Of a stretch of 64,000 bases of DNA, positions 46,879-56,516 are shown piece after piece; positions within the stretch are counted from its first letter, which is position 1, and every line of letters begins with the position of its first letter. The position numbers were made by a program, and so were the translations under genes. The notes beneath the pieces were generated by a model. The model was given only the letters and a program-made list of their open reading frames with translations, searched no databases and had not been told where the DNA came from. Source of the DNA: an uncultured Collinsella sp. (GTDB taxonomy: Bacteria; Actinomycetota; Coriobacteriia; Coriobacteriales; Coriobacteriaceae); contig CALJMO010000054.1 of the NCBI GenBank assembly GCA_937982065.1, forward strand, positions 47,000 through 110,999, given 5' to 3'.

Positions 46879-48825
46879 TTAGCTATCGGAATGGCCAGCC
46901 GCCGCCTCGGCGCGCTCGGCATTCCATGCAACGAGCGCCTCGTGGACCGCCTTGGCAACATCGGCAGGTATGCCGCGAACTTCCGCGATCTCTTGCTCGC
47001 TCGCCGCGCGCAAACGCTTCATCGAGCCAAAATGGCGCATAAGGGCACGTTTTCTGGTGGGTCCCACGCCCGGAACGTCATCGAGTACCGAAACCGTCAT
47101 GGCTTTATCGCGCAACTCACGGTGGAACGTGATGGCAAATCGGTGGGACTCATCGCGTACCTGTTTAATTAGATAGAGCGAAGCAGACCCGGTCGGCAGC
47201 ACGACAGGAGTCTCGTCCCAAGGCACAAAAACTTCCTCGTCGGCCTTCGCCAAGCCACAAACTGGTATATCGAGCCCAAGAGCCTCAAGTTGCTTGATCG
47301 CAGCGGTCAATTGCGGCTTACCGCCATCGACAACGAGCAAATCGGGGCGCGAGCCAAAGCGCTCGTCGGCCATGCGCTCGGGAGCATAGCGTCGTCCCAA
47401 AACCTCGGACATCGACACGAAGTCGTTTGCCTCGTCCAATTCGGCCTGAATTTTAAAACGACGGTACTGGCTCTTGTCGGCGCGCCCGTTGGTAAACACC
47501 ACCATCGAGGCGACCGTAAAGGTGCCATGCAGTGTAGAGATATCGAAGCACTCGATACGCAACGGCGGCGATGGCAGCGCCAACGCACTTTCGAGCTCCA
47601 GGAGCGCTTGATTGGTGCGGTCGTCAGCGTACCCCGTTCGCATCATGTAGCGCATGAGGGCATGGCGCGCATTTTTGGATGCCATATCGAGCAGACGGTA
47701 CTTTTCGCCACGCTGCGGCCTATGGAGATGGCAGGAACGCTCACGCTTGCCCGCAAGCCACTCCCCCAGCGCCTCCGCATCCTCAAGCTCGACGGAAAGG
47801 TTGACCTCAGCTGGAATATCAGCCGTCTCGTCGTAATAGCGCTTAAGAAAGCCCGACTGGAGCTCTTCCTCGTCAACATCAAGACCCTTGTCGAGAATGA
47901 ACTCGCAGGTGCGAACTGTTCGGCCCTCGCGAACGACGAAGACGCAAGCGGCGGAGATGGTCTCCTCGCGATAGAACCCGATGACATCGATATCGACACT
48001 GGAGGGAAAAACGACTTGCTGACGATCGTCCAGACCCCTGATGACCTCCAAACGACGTTTGACGCGTGCCGCGCGCTCAAAGTCGAGCGCCTCGGCGGCA
48101 TCCGTCATCTCGGAGGTCAGCTCATCGACGACATCCTTGCGATGGCCCGACAAAAAGCGCTCGACACGCTTGACGTTCTTGGCATAGTCTGCCGGGGAAA
48201 TCGCGCCGACACACGCACCCGGGCCGCGCCCGACATGGTAGTCAAAGCAGGGACGCCCGTTTTGTGCGCAAATCATATTGACGATGTCTTCCTCGCCCTT
48301 GTGGGACTCGATGGTACGGCGACAACGACGCCACTCCGCACAGGATGCAGAGCAGATGGGGATAACCTTGCGCAGCGTATCTATCGTCTCACGTGCCGCA
48401 CGGCTATCGGTATAGGGTCCAAAATAGCGCGTTCCCGGCTTATGACGCTCACGCGTGTATTTGATCGCGGGATACAGGTCGCCCTTTGTAATGGCGATAA
48501 AGGGGTAGCTCTTGTCATCCTTGAGGTCGACGTTAAAGTACGGATGGTACTGGCCGATCAGGTTGCGCTCGAGTACAAGCGCCTCATGCTCGGTTTCGAC
48601 AACGATGTAGTCAAAGCTCGCCACCAGCTGCATCATCAGCGGGATCTTTTGACGCTCATCCTGCAGTGTCACGTATTGACGCATGCGGGCGCGCAGGTTT
48701 TTCGCCTTGCCCACGTAGATGACATCGCCCTTGGCATCCTTCCAAAGGTAGCATCCGGGCTGTGTGGGAACGCGCGAAACCTGCTCGGAAAGCGTTGGTA
48801 TGTTGTCGTGACCGGCCACGCGCAC
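46879..48825 (-). CDS. uvrC: Excinuclease ABC subunit C
   Basis: 648 residues from GTG 48825; a second GTG 6 nt later is equally possible. GIY-YIG nuclease domain: PGCYLWKDAKGDVIYVGKAKNLRARM (residues ~20-95). UVR motif region (TSEMTDAAEALDFERAARVKRRLEVI). RNase H-like C-terminal nuclease (IECFDISTLHGTFTVASMVVF, LLVDGGKPQLTAAIK) and HhH motifs (DVPGVGPTRKRALMRHFGS; EVRGIPADVAKAVHE). It makes both incisions in nucleotide excision repair. It begins directly after the murJ stop. Confidence 0.96.
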   Translation of the reverse strand: MRVAGHDNIPTLSEQVSRVPTQPGCYLWKDAKGDVIYVGKAKNLRARMRQYVTLQDERQKIPLMMQLVASFDYIVVETEHEALVLERNLIGQYHPYFNVDLKDDKSYPFIAITKGDLYPAIKYTRERHKPGTRYFGPYTDSRAARETIDTLRKVIPICSASCAEWRRCRRTIESHKGEEDIVNMICAQNGRPCFDYHVGRGPGACVGAISPADYAKNVKRVERFLSGHRKDVVDELTSEMTDAAEALDFERAARVKRRLEVIRGLDDRQQVVFPSSVDIDVIGFYREETISAACVFVVREGRTVRTCEFILDKGLDVDEEELQSGFLKRYYDETADIPAEVNLSVELEDAEALGEWLAGKRERSCHLHRPQRGEKYRLLDMASKNARHALMRYMMRTGYADDRTNQALLELESALALPSPPLRIECFDISTLHGTFTVASMVVFTNGRADKSQYRRFKIQAELDEANDFVSMSEVLGRRYAPERMADERFGSRPDLLVVDGGKPQLTAAIKQLEALGLDIPVCGLAKADEEVFVPWDETPVVLPTGSASLYLIKQVRDESHRFAITFHRELRDKAMTVSVLDDVPGVGPTRKRALMRHFGSMKRLRAASEQEIAEVRGIPADVAKAVHEALVAWNAERAEAAAGHSDS

Positions 48826-50508
48826 CTACTTGCGACGAAGCAGCGCCGAGACCTCGGGCATCTTAAGGACGACGGCAAGGCCAAAGGTAACAACAAGCGA
48901 GGCGACACCCGCAACGCAAACGTAGCCAAGAGTAATCAGAATCGAGCCGCCAAGTGCCCCGACAAAGTGTTCAAGCGCCCACATGACGCCGGCGCCTGCG
49001 GCAGCACCTAGGCCACCGAGCAAAAGGCCAAAGAAACCGCCATGTAGGATAGATTTGACCTGAAGGCCACGCAGGCGACGACGCAGCCACCACAGCGAAC
49101 AGCCGACCAAGATCACGTAGTCGACGACATACGAAAGCGCGATTGCCGGCATACCGAAGCCCAGCACAACGCCAAACAGCAGAACCGAGCCGGCCTGGCC
49201 GATGGCGGAATACAGGCAATAGCGGCTATAGGGCTTCATGTCGAGCAAGGCAGAGAAGCTCTTCTGCATCAACACGACCACGCCGTAGAGCGGCAGCGAG
49301 AGCGCCAGGTAGACAAGATACTCGGACACCAGCGCCACGCCGGATTCATCGAACTTGCCAGCACAGTAGATCATATTGAGCGGACGTGCGAAGACAATCA
49401 GGTACAGTGCGAACGGAATCAGGAAGAACAGCATCTGGGCGACGCCACGCGAAATGCCCGTGCGAACGCTGTCGTAATCCTTCTCCTGTGCGTCATGAGA
49501 GAGCTCGGTATAGAGCGCCGTCGAAAGCGAGGCGGCAATCAGCGCGTAGGGCAGCGTGTACCACAGGCGCGCATAGGCGATGACGGAAGGACCCGTCTCG
49601 GGCTGGACCACCAGCGCGGCAGCGTTGGTGATAGAAGTCGAGACAAACATGCACACCGTGGCGAGCAGCGTCGGGATACCGAGCGCAATCGTCTGGCGCA
49701 GCGCGGGGTCCTTAAAGTCGATATGGATATGGGGATGCACGCCGTGCTTGCCAAGCGCGGGAATCTGACATGCCATCTGAACAAAGACACCGAGGGTCGT
49801 ACCGGCCGCAATCAAGATGATGCCGGCACGTTCGCCAAACTGTGCGGACACGGGCGCAAAACCCATAAAGCTCGCAATGACGATCACATTGTTGAGGACC
49901 GGGGCAAACGTCGACCAGAAGTAGTCGCGGTGTGCGTTGAGAACGCCCGAGAACACCGAGCCCAAACCATAAAACAGAATCTGGATGGCAAAGAAACGGA
50001 ACATGAACGCAGCGGTATCCATGCTGCCACCGTCACCCGAAAGGAACGATTGCGTCCAGATAAAGCCCGGGGCGAACACGGTCCCCAGCAACGAAATGCC
50101 ACCCAGCACTAAAAGCAGAATGCCGAGCAGGTTGCCCACGTACTCGTTCGAGGCCTCGCGACCCTGCTCACGCCTCACGCCCATGTACACGGGCAAAAAC
50201 GCCGTCACGAGCATGCCACCCATCACGAGTTCGTAGAGCATATTGGGCAGGTTGTTGGCGACCTGATAGGAGGACGAGAGTAGCGACATGCCGATAGCGG
50301 CCGCCATTGCCCACGTGCGGATAAAACCGGTGACGCGAGACACGATAGTCAGGATGGTCATAAGCCCGGCGGAACGACCAACCGTGGAGTAGTCCGACGA
50401 GCCCATGTCGTCAGTGTCATCTCGCGACGAAGAAGCTTCGGATGAGGGTGTCTGAGGCGCAGATTCTTTTGCAAAATGAGCTCCGCGCTTCAATTCTTCC
50501 TGCGGCAT
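48826..50508 (-). CDS. murJ: Lipid II flippase MurJ
   Basis: 560 residues. After a ~40-residue polar tail come about 14 membrane helices of the MviN fold: GLMTILTIVSRVTGFIRTWAMA, NNLPNMLYELVMGGMLVTAFLPVY, and GLGSVFSGVLNAHRDYFWSTFAPVLNN. It moves lipid II across the membrane for peptidoglycan synthesis. AGAGGA, located at the end of ybaK, serves as its binding site; only 3 nt separate the genes. Confidence 0.93.
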   Translation of the reverse strand: MPQEELKRGAHFAKESAPQTPSSEASSSRDDTDDMGSSDYSTVGRSAGLMTILTIVSRVTGFIRTWAMAAAIGMSLLSSSYQVANNLPNMLYELVMGGMLVTAFLPVYMGVRREQGREASNEYVGNLLGILLLVLGGISLLGTVFAPGFIWTQSFLSGDGGSMDTAAFMFRFFAIQILFYGLGSVFSGVLNAHRDYFWSTFAPVLNNVIVIASFMGFAPVSAQFGERAGIILIAAGTTLGVFVQMACQIPALGKHGVHPHIHIDFKDPALRQTIALGIPTLLATVCMFVSTSITNAAALVVQPETGPSVIAYARLWYTLPYALIAASLSTALYTELSHDAQEKDYDSVRTGISRGVAQMLFFLIPFALYLIVFARPLNMIYCAGKFDESGVALVSEYLVYLALSLPLYGVVVLMQKSFSALLDMKPYSRYCLYSAIGQAGSVLLFGVVLGFGMPAIALSYVVDYVILVGCSLWWLRRRLRGLQVKSILHGGFFGLLLGGLGAAAGAGVMWALEHFVGALGGSILITLGYVCVAGVASLVVTFGLAVVLKMPEVSALLRRK

Positions 50509-50511
50509 CGC

Positions 50512-51012
50512 TCAGTCCTCTCTCGTAATCGCGGCAACCGTCGCCCCGCAAAATGCAATTAAATCATCGGGTGCAAGCTCGAGCTGATAACCACGCTTGC
50601 CTCCCGAAATAAAAATGGTATCCCAAAGGACACACGTCTCATCAATGAGCGTCCGGTAGCGTTTTTTCATACCGACCGGGCTGCAGCCGCCGCGAACGTA
50701 GCCAGTCGCCGCAAGCAAATCCTTCACATGCATCATAACCAAGGACTTCTCCCCCGCGGCACGCGCGGCGGACTTTAGATCGAGCTCATCGGCAACAGGG
50801 ATGCAGCACACGACATGGTCGTTGGACGGCGTCACGCAGACCAAGGTCTTAAATCCTTGACCGGGCTCCTCGCCAAGCTGCTCCGAAATCGCGACCCCCA
50901 GGCCCACCGACTCATCACCATCGTCTTCGTACGTATGTAGAACATAGGAAATGCCGGCGCTTTCCAGCTCGCGCATCGCATTGGTTTTTGGCGTCTTTAC
51001 AGCCTTTGCCAT
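50512..51012 (-). CDS. ybaK: Cys-tRNA(Pro)/Cys-tRNA(Cys) deacylase, YbaK type
   Basis: 166 residues from ATG 51012 (AAAGGA 6 nt upstream). YbaK/EbsC marks: TNAMRELESAGISYVLHTYE, the active-site Lys in GFKTLVCV, AAGEKSLVMMHVKDLLAATGYVRGGCSPVGMKK, and FISGGKRGYQLELAPDDLI. It removes cysteine mischarged on tRNA-Pro. Co-transcribed with murJ and uvrC. Confidence 0.93.
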   Translation of the reverse strand: MAKAVKTPKTNAMRELESAGISYVLHTYEDDGDESVGLGVAISEQLGEEPGQGFKTLVCVTPSNDHVVCCIPVADELDLKSAARAAGEKSLVMMHVKDLLAATGYVRGGCSPVGMKKRYRTLIDETCVLWDTIFISGGKRGYQLELAPDDLIAFCGATVAAITRED

Positions 51013-51093
51013 GACATATCCTTTCCCTCGCATTCGGACGCAAAGATTAAGTATATGTCCAATTCGGCTGCATACGTCACTTCGGCACAGCAA

Positions 51094-51124
51094 GCGCCAT
51101 CGAATCACAAGGAGTCGATGGCGC
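51094..51124 (-). terminator. Hairpin after uvrA
   Basis: A perfect 10-bp stem GCGCCATCGA/TCGATGGCGC with an 11-nt loop, starting 21 nt past the uvrA stop; the tail TTGCTGTG is only weakly U-rich. Confidence 0.65.
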
Positions 51125-51144
51125 CCATAAACTGAATCGCCTAT

Positions 51145-54024
51145 TTATTGAGCATCAAGTTGAGCCTGACGCTCCCGGTCACGCCTGAGCAAAGGCGCCA
51201 AAAACTTGCCCGTATAACTCTGCGGACAGTCCGCAACCTGCTCCGGTGTGCCCGAAACCACGACGGTTCCGCCACCGTTACCGCCCTCGGGACCCATATC
51301 GATCAGGCGGTCGGCAACCTTGATGACATCAAGGTTGTGCTCAATCACCAGCACCGTGTTGCCCGCATCGACCAAACGCTGCAGCACATCGAGCAGCTGG
51401 CGGACGTCCTCAAAATGAAGACCGGTCGTCGGCTCGTCCAAAATATAGAACGTCTTGCCCGTCTGGCGTCGATGAAGCTCCTTGGCGAGCTTCACACGCT
51501 GCGCCTCGCCGCCCGAGAGCGTCGTGGCGGGCTGGCCCAGGCTCACGTAGCCCAAGCCTACATCGTACAGCGTCTGGAGCTTGCGCTTAATCTGCGGGAT
51601 ATTCCCAAAGAAGGCCAGCGCCTCGGTGACGCTCATGTCGAGCACGTCCGAGATGGTCTTGCCACGGTAGGTGACCTCGAGTGTCTCGCGGTTGTAGCGT
51701 TTACCGCCGCAAACTTCGCAGGGAACGTAGATATCGGGAAGGAAGTGCATCTCGATCTTGATCTGCCCGTCGCCCTTGCACGCCTCACAGCGCCCGCCAC
51801 TCACATTAAAGGAGAAACGACCCGGCGAGTAGCCGCGCGCCTTCGACTCCGGCGTACTCGCAAACAGTGCGCGAAGATCATCCCACAGGCCGATATAGGT
51901 AGCAGGGTTGGAACGCGGCGTACGGCCAATCGGCGACTGGTCGATATCGATAACCTTATCGATACACTCAATGCCCTCGATTTTCTTATACGGACCCACA
52001 GGGCGCGTCGAGCGGTGAATGGCATTCGTAAGGGCAGGCGCAATGGTGTCGGTAACCAGGGAGCTCTTGCCCGATCCCGACACGCCGGTAACAACCGTAA
52101 GCGTACCAAACTCGATCTTGGCAGTAACGTTTTTGAGGTTGTTGGCTCGAGCGCCCGTAATTTTAAGGCAGCCGCGACCGGGCTTGCGCCGTTCATCAGG
52201 CACCCGAATCATTCGTTTGCCGGTCAGGTAAGCGCCCGTCATCGACTCAGGACACGCCATGATATCAGCAGGCGTTCCCGCCGCGACTACGTGCCCGCCG
52301 TTGACACCGGCGCCGGGCCCCATGTCGATCACGTAGTCGGCGGCACGGATTGTATCCTCGTCGTGTTCGACAACGATTACGGTATTGCCGATATCGCGCA
52401 GGCGCTCGAGCGTCTTGATCAGGCGCTCGTTGTCACGCTGATGAAGACCGATCGAGGGCTCGTCCAGAATATAGAGCACGCCCATGAGACCCGCGCCGAT
52501 CTGCGTTGCCAGGCGAATACGCTGTGCCTCGCCACCGGAAAGCGTCGCCGAGGCACGATCGAGCGTCAGATAGTCGAGTCCAACATCGACCAGAAAACGC
52601 AGGCGCTCCAGAATTTCCTTGACGATACGGCCGCCGATAAACTGTTGGCGCTCGGTGAGTTCCAGGCCCTCAAAAAACTCGAGCGATTCACGGCACGACA
52701 GGCAACAAACTTCGTAAATGGACTTGCCGCCCACGGTGACGGCGAGCATCTCAGGGCGCAAACGAGCGCCGTGGCAGCTCGAGCACGGTTCCTCGCGAAT
52801 GTACTTCTCCAGGCGCGTCTTGGTGTTCTCGTTCGTCGTCTCGGTATAGCGTTCGTACAGGATGTTGCGAACGCCCGAAAACTTGGTATCCCACTGGCTG
52901 CGACGTCCGTCGAGCTTTTGGTAGTCGACCGAGATCTTCGTATCGCCCAGGCCATCCAAGAATGCACAACGCACGCGAGGGGGCAAGTCCTCCCACGGCG
53001 TATCGGCGCTCACCTTAAAGTGTTTGCAGACCGCAGCAAAAATCTGCGGATAGTAGTTCGAATTGCCAAACAGGCTACCAAAGACTCCGTCGGCAATGGA
53101 CTTCGAGGGATCCTCAATCAGCGCCTCGGCATCAACGGTTTTCTTAAAGCCCAGGCCGTCGCACTCAGGACATGCGCCATAGGGAGCGTTGAACGAAAAA
53201 TCACGCGGCTGAAGATCGTCAATGGAGTGTCCATGCTCCGGGCACGCCAAGGCCAACGAATACTCCAGAAGCTCGCCCTCGGTCCCCTCGGGAGCATCAC
53301 GATCGGGCAGCATGTACACGTTTACATTGCCGTGAGCCAGCGCGGTCGCCTGCTCAACAGACTCGGCGATACGGCCAAGAGAGTTCTCACGGATCACGAT
53401 GCGATCGACCACGACCTCGATATCGTGCTTGAACTTCTTGTCCAGATCGATCGGATCGTCGAGCGAGCGCACTTCACCGTCGACACGCACGCGGCTAAAG
53501 CCCTCGGCGCGAAGGTCCTCAAACAGTTTGGAGTACTCGCCTTTTCGCCCGCGCACCACCGGTGCCAGCACAAACGCGCGGCGGCCCTCCCCCGCCGCCA
53601 AGACCTTGTCGGCAACCTGGTCGGTCGTCTGGCGCTCAATGACGCGGCCGCATTCGGGACAGTGCGGGGTGCCCACACGGGCGAACAGCAGGCGCAGATA
53701 GTCATAAATCTCGGTTACGGTGCCAACCGTCGAGCGAGGGTTTTTAGACGTCGTCTTTTGGTCGATCGACACCGCCGGCGAAAGGCCGTCGATTGAATCC
53801 AAGTCGGGTTTGTCCATCTGGCCCAAGAACTGGCGCGCATAGCTCGAAAGGCTCTCGACGTATCGACGCTGGCCCTCGGCATAGATAGTGTCAAATGCCA
53901 GCGAGCTCTTGCCCGAGCCAGAAAGACCGGTAATGACCACGAGTTGGTCACGCGGAATGGAAACATCGATATCGCGGAGGTTGTGCTCACGAGCGCCGCG
54001 AATAACGATAGAAGAATCAGACAT
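51145..54024 (-). CDS. uvrA: Excinuclease ABC subunit A
   Basis: 959 residues from ATG 54024 (AAGGAG 5 nt upstream). Two ABC-type ATPase modules with Walker A GLSGSGKSSLAFDT and GVSGSGKSSLVTDT. Zinc fingers: CPECGRVIERQTT with CPEHGHSIDD...CPECDGLGF, and CEACKGDGQIKIEMHFLPDIYVPCEVCGG. Signatures LSGGEAQRIRLATQIG and LSGGEAQRVKLAKEL. It detects DNA damage and loads UvrB. A LexA-type SOS box lies 62 bp upstream of the start. Confidence 0.97.
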   Translation of the reverse strand: MSDSSIVIRGAREHNLRDIDVSIPRDQLVVITGLSGSGKSSLAFDTIYAEGQRRYVESLSSYARQFLGQMDKPDLDSIDGLSPAVSIDQKTTSKNPRSTVGTVTEIYDYLRLLFARVGTPHCPECGRVIERQTTDQVADKVLAAGEGRRAFVLAPVVRGRKGEYSKLFEDLRAEGFSRVRVDGEVRSLDDPIDLDKKFKHDIEVVVDRIVIRENSLGRIAESVEQATALAHGNVNVYMLPDRDAPEGTEGELLEYSLALACPEHGHSIDDLQPRDFSFNAPYGACPECDGLGFKKTVDAEALIEDPSKSIADGVFGSLFGNSNYYPQIFAAVCKHFKVSADTPWEDLPPRVRCAFLDGLGDTKISVDYQKLDGRRSQWDTKFSGVRNILYERYTETTNENTKTRLEKYIREEPCSSCHGARLRPEMLAVTVGGKSIYEVCCLSCRESLEFFEGLELTERQQFIGGRIVKEILERLRFLVDVGLDYLTLDRASATLSGGEAQRIRLATQIGAGLMGVLYILDEPSIGLHQRDNERLIKTLERLRDIGNTVIVVEHDEDTIRAADYVIDMGPGAGVNGGHVVAAGTPADIMACPESMTGAYLTGKRMIRVPDERRKPGRGCLKITGARANNLKNVTAKIEFGTLTVVTGVSGSGKSSLVTDTIAPALTNAIHRSTRPVGPYKKIEGIECIDKVIDIDQSPIGRTPRSNPATYIGLWDDLRALFASTPESKARGYSPGRFSFNVSGGRCEACKGDGQIKIEMHFLPDIYVPCEVCGGKRYNRETLEVTYRGKTISDVLDMSVTEALAFFGNIPQIKRKLQTLYDVGLGYVSLGQPATTLSGGEAQRVKLAKELHRRQTGKTFYILDEPTTGLHFEDVRQLLDVLQRLVDAGNTVLVIEHNLDVIKVADRLIDMGPEGGNGGGTVVVSGTPEQVADCPQSYTGKFLAPLLRRDRERQAQLDAQ

Positions 54025-54085
54025 GGAAGCTCCTTGCCTCCTATTGCATCGAATCATACTGCCGATGAGTTTAGCGCACTCGACG

Positions 54086-54099
54086 CGCACAGATGTTCG
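54086..54099 (-). promoter_or_regulatory. LexA (SOS) box upstream of uvrA
   Basis: The minus strand reads CGAACATCTGTGCG, matching the Gram-positive and actinobacterial consensus CGAACRNNNGTTCG at every defined position but one. Its location 62 bp before the uvrA ATG suits repression of uvrA until DNA damage. Confidence 0.75.
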
Positions 54100-54167
54100 T
54101 AATACAAGATTCGCAGACCTTTAGCTTTGCGTATCGGGTGCTTTGTTTCTCGAAATACCGTGGAGAG

Positions 54168-54205
54168 GTTACAGTAATCTAATACTGAACTTAGTTTGCT
54201 GTAAC
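54168..54205 (+). promoter_or_regulatory. Inverted repeat before the LTA-synthase-like gene
   Basis: GTTACAG (54168-54174) and CTGTAAC (54199-54205), perfect 7-bp arms 24 bp apart, end directly at the ribosome binding site. This could be an operator or a leader hairpin that masks the site. Confidence 0.4.
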
Positions 54206-54217
54206 AGAGGAACGTCC

Positions 54218-56371
54218 ATGACCGAAGATATCCCCCTTGAAATCACTTCGAGCGACATGGCCAATCTGCCCATATTCATCGCCGTCCTTATCGTGGCCAC
54301 CGTCGTCGTGCGCGTGTATTGTTCAATCAAACACAATGAAAAGCCGCCCATTGCCCGCGTCTTTTGGTGCGCGACGCTCCTCATCCCGCTCGGCGTGGTA
54401 GCTGCATGGATTACGAATCAATTGCTCGTAAATGAGGACAGTTCCCTATGGGTCCTTTCTTATTCGGCGCTCGGTGCTGCCGCCGTCATACTTCTTGTCG
54501 AACCCTTGGTTTCGGGACTTATCGACCAAACCGATCTTGCGACGGGAACGGTTGCCTGTATTTGCCGTGACATCCTTGTCATCGCCGCTGTTTCAGCGCT
54601 CTCGTTCGTTTCACTCGAAATTGCCTGTAACGAAACGTTCTATCGCATTCCCGCCAACTCATTCGGGTTTTCCGTCGGGCTGCTCGCGACGGTTCTGCTC
54701 TCCCTTTATTTGCTGGGACAGCGTCATGGAGGCGTCATGGCCCTCGTGCCCGTCGCCTGTTGCATCCTTGGCATTGCCGAGCACTTCGTCATAACGTTTA
54801 AAGGCGAAGCCATCCTGCCAAGCGATATCTTGGCCCTTGGCACCGCAATGGAAGTGAGCGAGGGATACGAGTTTACCTTTACCGCCGGAATCGTAACCTC
54901 TCTCGCCCTGCTGGAGATTTCCCTGGGGCTTCTTTCGCTTATCCGACCGCGAAAGCTCCGTACGCCCACCCATGTCTTCCCCGCAATCGCCGCTAACCTC
55001 TGCGCTTTTCTGCTAGTGACCGTTGTGGGGCTCTCAGGCTTTTCCAGCATCGACTTGGAGCAGGCGCTGGATTTTGGATTTGACCGTTGGCAGCCCATCA
55101 CCACATATACGTCTCAGGGTTTTATCACTTCGTTCACCGAAATGGTCAACGAGTTGCCCATTGAGAAGCCCGAAGGCTATACGCCCGATGAGGCGCAGAG
55201 CATCGAGCAGGAGCTCGCCGCCGCCTACGACAGCACGTATGGCTCGAGCGAGCAGCGCGCGGCTGCCGTTGCCCAGTTCAATGAAATCAAGCCGACGATT
55301 GTTGCCGTCATGAACGAGAGTTTTAGCGACCTTTCGTGCTTTGAGCAGCTCCAGGCGGCCGGGTACACCGGCCCCGCATTCTACAACTCGCTTCCCGACA
55401 CACTTGTTCGCGGCACCATGCTCGCTTCGGTCACCGGTGGCGGAACGGCAAACTCCGAATTCGAATTTTTGACCGGAGCGACAACGGCCTTTGTCGGATT
55501 AGGCAAGATCCCCTATCAGCTGTATCAGATGAATGGCGTCAACAGCCTGGCAAAGGACCTTAAAGAGCTTGGGTATACCGCTACCGCTATGCACCCGCAA
55601 AACCCCGTCAACTACCATCGAGATAAGATCTATCAGCAGCTGGGCTTTGGAGACTTTCTTTCAATCGGCGATTTCGAAGGTGCGCCCTGTTACCATGCCG
55701 GCGTATGCGACTACGCCACCTACGACAAGATACTCGACCTGCTTAGAACCGACGAAGCGCCGCAGTTCATCTTTGACGTCACGATGCAAAATCACGGCGG
55801 CTACGACTATGGCACCGTTCCCGCCGAAGAGCTGACAAACTATTGGGTCGAGGGAGCCAGCGAGGGCGCCAATAGCGCGCTCAACACCTATCTCACCTGC
55901 ATCAACGCATCCGACCGGGACCTCGAGTACTTTATCAACGAGCTCCGCAATATCGGCAGACCGGTTGTTCTTGTCTTTTTTGGCGACCATCAGCCGAGCG
56001 CCGCAACGACTCTCAACGACGAGCTGTACCCTCAGGAAGATACGGCAAGCCACGCTTTCCGTGTCTATCAGTCAACCTATTTCGTCTGGGCTAACTATGA
56101 AATCGCCGGCAATACCGAGCTCAACGTCTACGACACCGTCGGGGCAAACGAGATTGCAGCCATTACCCTTAATAAGATCGGCGCCCCGCTCACCGACTAT
56201 CAAAAGGCCCTGCTTGCAACAAGGTCAGATGTGCCCACCATCAATGTCGCCGGCTATCTCGGTGCCGACGGGCTGCGCTACAACTTGGAATCTGAAGACA
56301 GCCCATACACCTCGACGATCGACAAGCTGCAGCGCATGCAATACCTCGAGTTCGCCAGCAAAGTTCAGTAA
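54218..56371 (+). CDS. LTA-synthase-family membrane sulfatase / phosphoglycerol transferase
   Basis: 717 residues from ATG 54218 (CAGAGG 7 nt upstream). About eight hydrophobic segments fill residues 1-310, more than the five of canonical LtaS. An external sulfatase-like domain (~380-690) follows, with metal and catalytic motifs: VAVMNESFSDLS (Glu), LASVTGGGTANSEFEFLTG (catalytic Thr candidate), MHPQNPVNYHRD, DVTMQNHGGYD, and LVFFGDHQPSAAT (Asp-His). It is expected to transfer phosphoglycerol or similar units to a cell-surface polymer. No partner gene adjoins it; it is divergent from uvrA. Confidence 0.88.
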   Translation: MTEDIPLEITSSDMANLPIFIAVLIVATVVVRVYCSIKHNEKPPIARVFWCATLLIPLGVVAAWITNQLLVNEDSSLWVLSYSALGAAAVILLVEPLVSGLIDQTDLATGTVACICRDILVIAAVSALSFVSLEIACNETFYRIPANSFGFSVGLLATVLLSLYLLGQRHGGVMALVPVACCILGIAEHFVITFKGEAILPSDILALGTAMEVSEGYEFTFTAGIVTSLALLEISLGLLSLIRPRKLRTPTHVFPAIAANLCAFLLVTVVGLSGFSSIDLEQALDFGFDRWQPITTYTSQGFITSFTEMVNELPIEKPEGYTPDEAQSIEQELAAAYDSTYGSSEQRAAAVAQFNEIKPTIVAVMNESFSDLSCFEQLQAAGYTGPAFYNSLPDTLVRGTMLASVTGGGTANSEFEFLTGATTAFVGLGKIPYQLYQMNGVNSLAKDLKELGYTATAMHPQNPVNYHRDKIYQQLGFGDFLSIGDFEGAPCYHAGVCDYATYDKILDLLRTDEAPQFIFDVTMQNHGGYDYGTVPAEELTNYWVEGASEGANSALNTYLTCINASDRDLEYFINELRNIGRPVVLVFFGDHQPSAATTLNDELYPQEDTASHAFRVYQSTYFVWANYEIAGNTELNVYDTVGANEIAAITLNKIGAPLTDYQKALLATRSDVPTINVAGYLGADGLRYNLESEDSPYTSTIDKLQRMQYLEFASKVQ

Positions 56372-56431
56372 GCCCGCCCATTCGCTTGGGCCCATCGTAT
56401 TGCAAGCACGCTCGGCCCAAATGCATCGCAA

Positions 56432-56461
56432 ATGACTCCCGCTCGCAAACGAGGGTACAAT
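56432..56461 (+). promoter_or_regulatory. Probable promoter of the mrp gene
   Basis: -35-like ATGACT (56432-56437), an 18-bp spacer and a -10 TACAAT (56456-56461), about 55 bp before the mrp ATG. Confidence 0.5.
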
Positions 56462-56516
56462 GACGCTCGTGTCACATCACGGGGCTCCGGCCCCAACATA
56501 TACAAAGGAGTCATAC

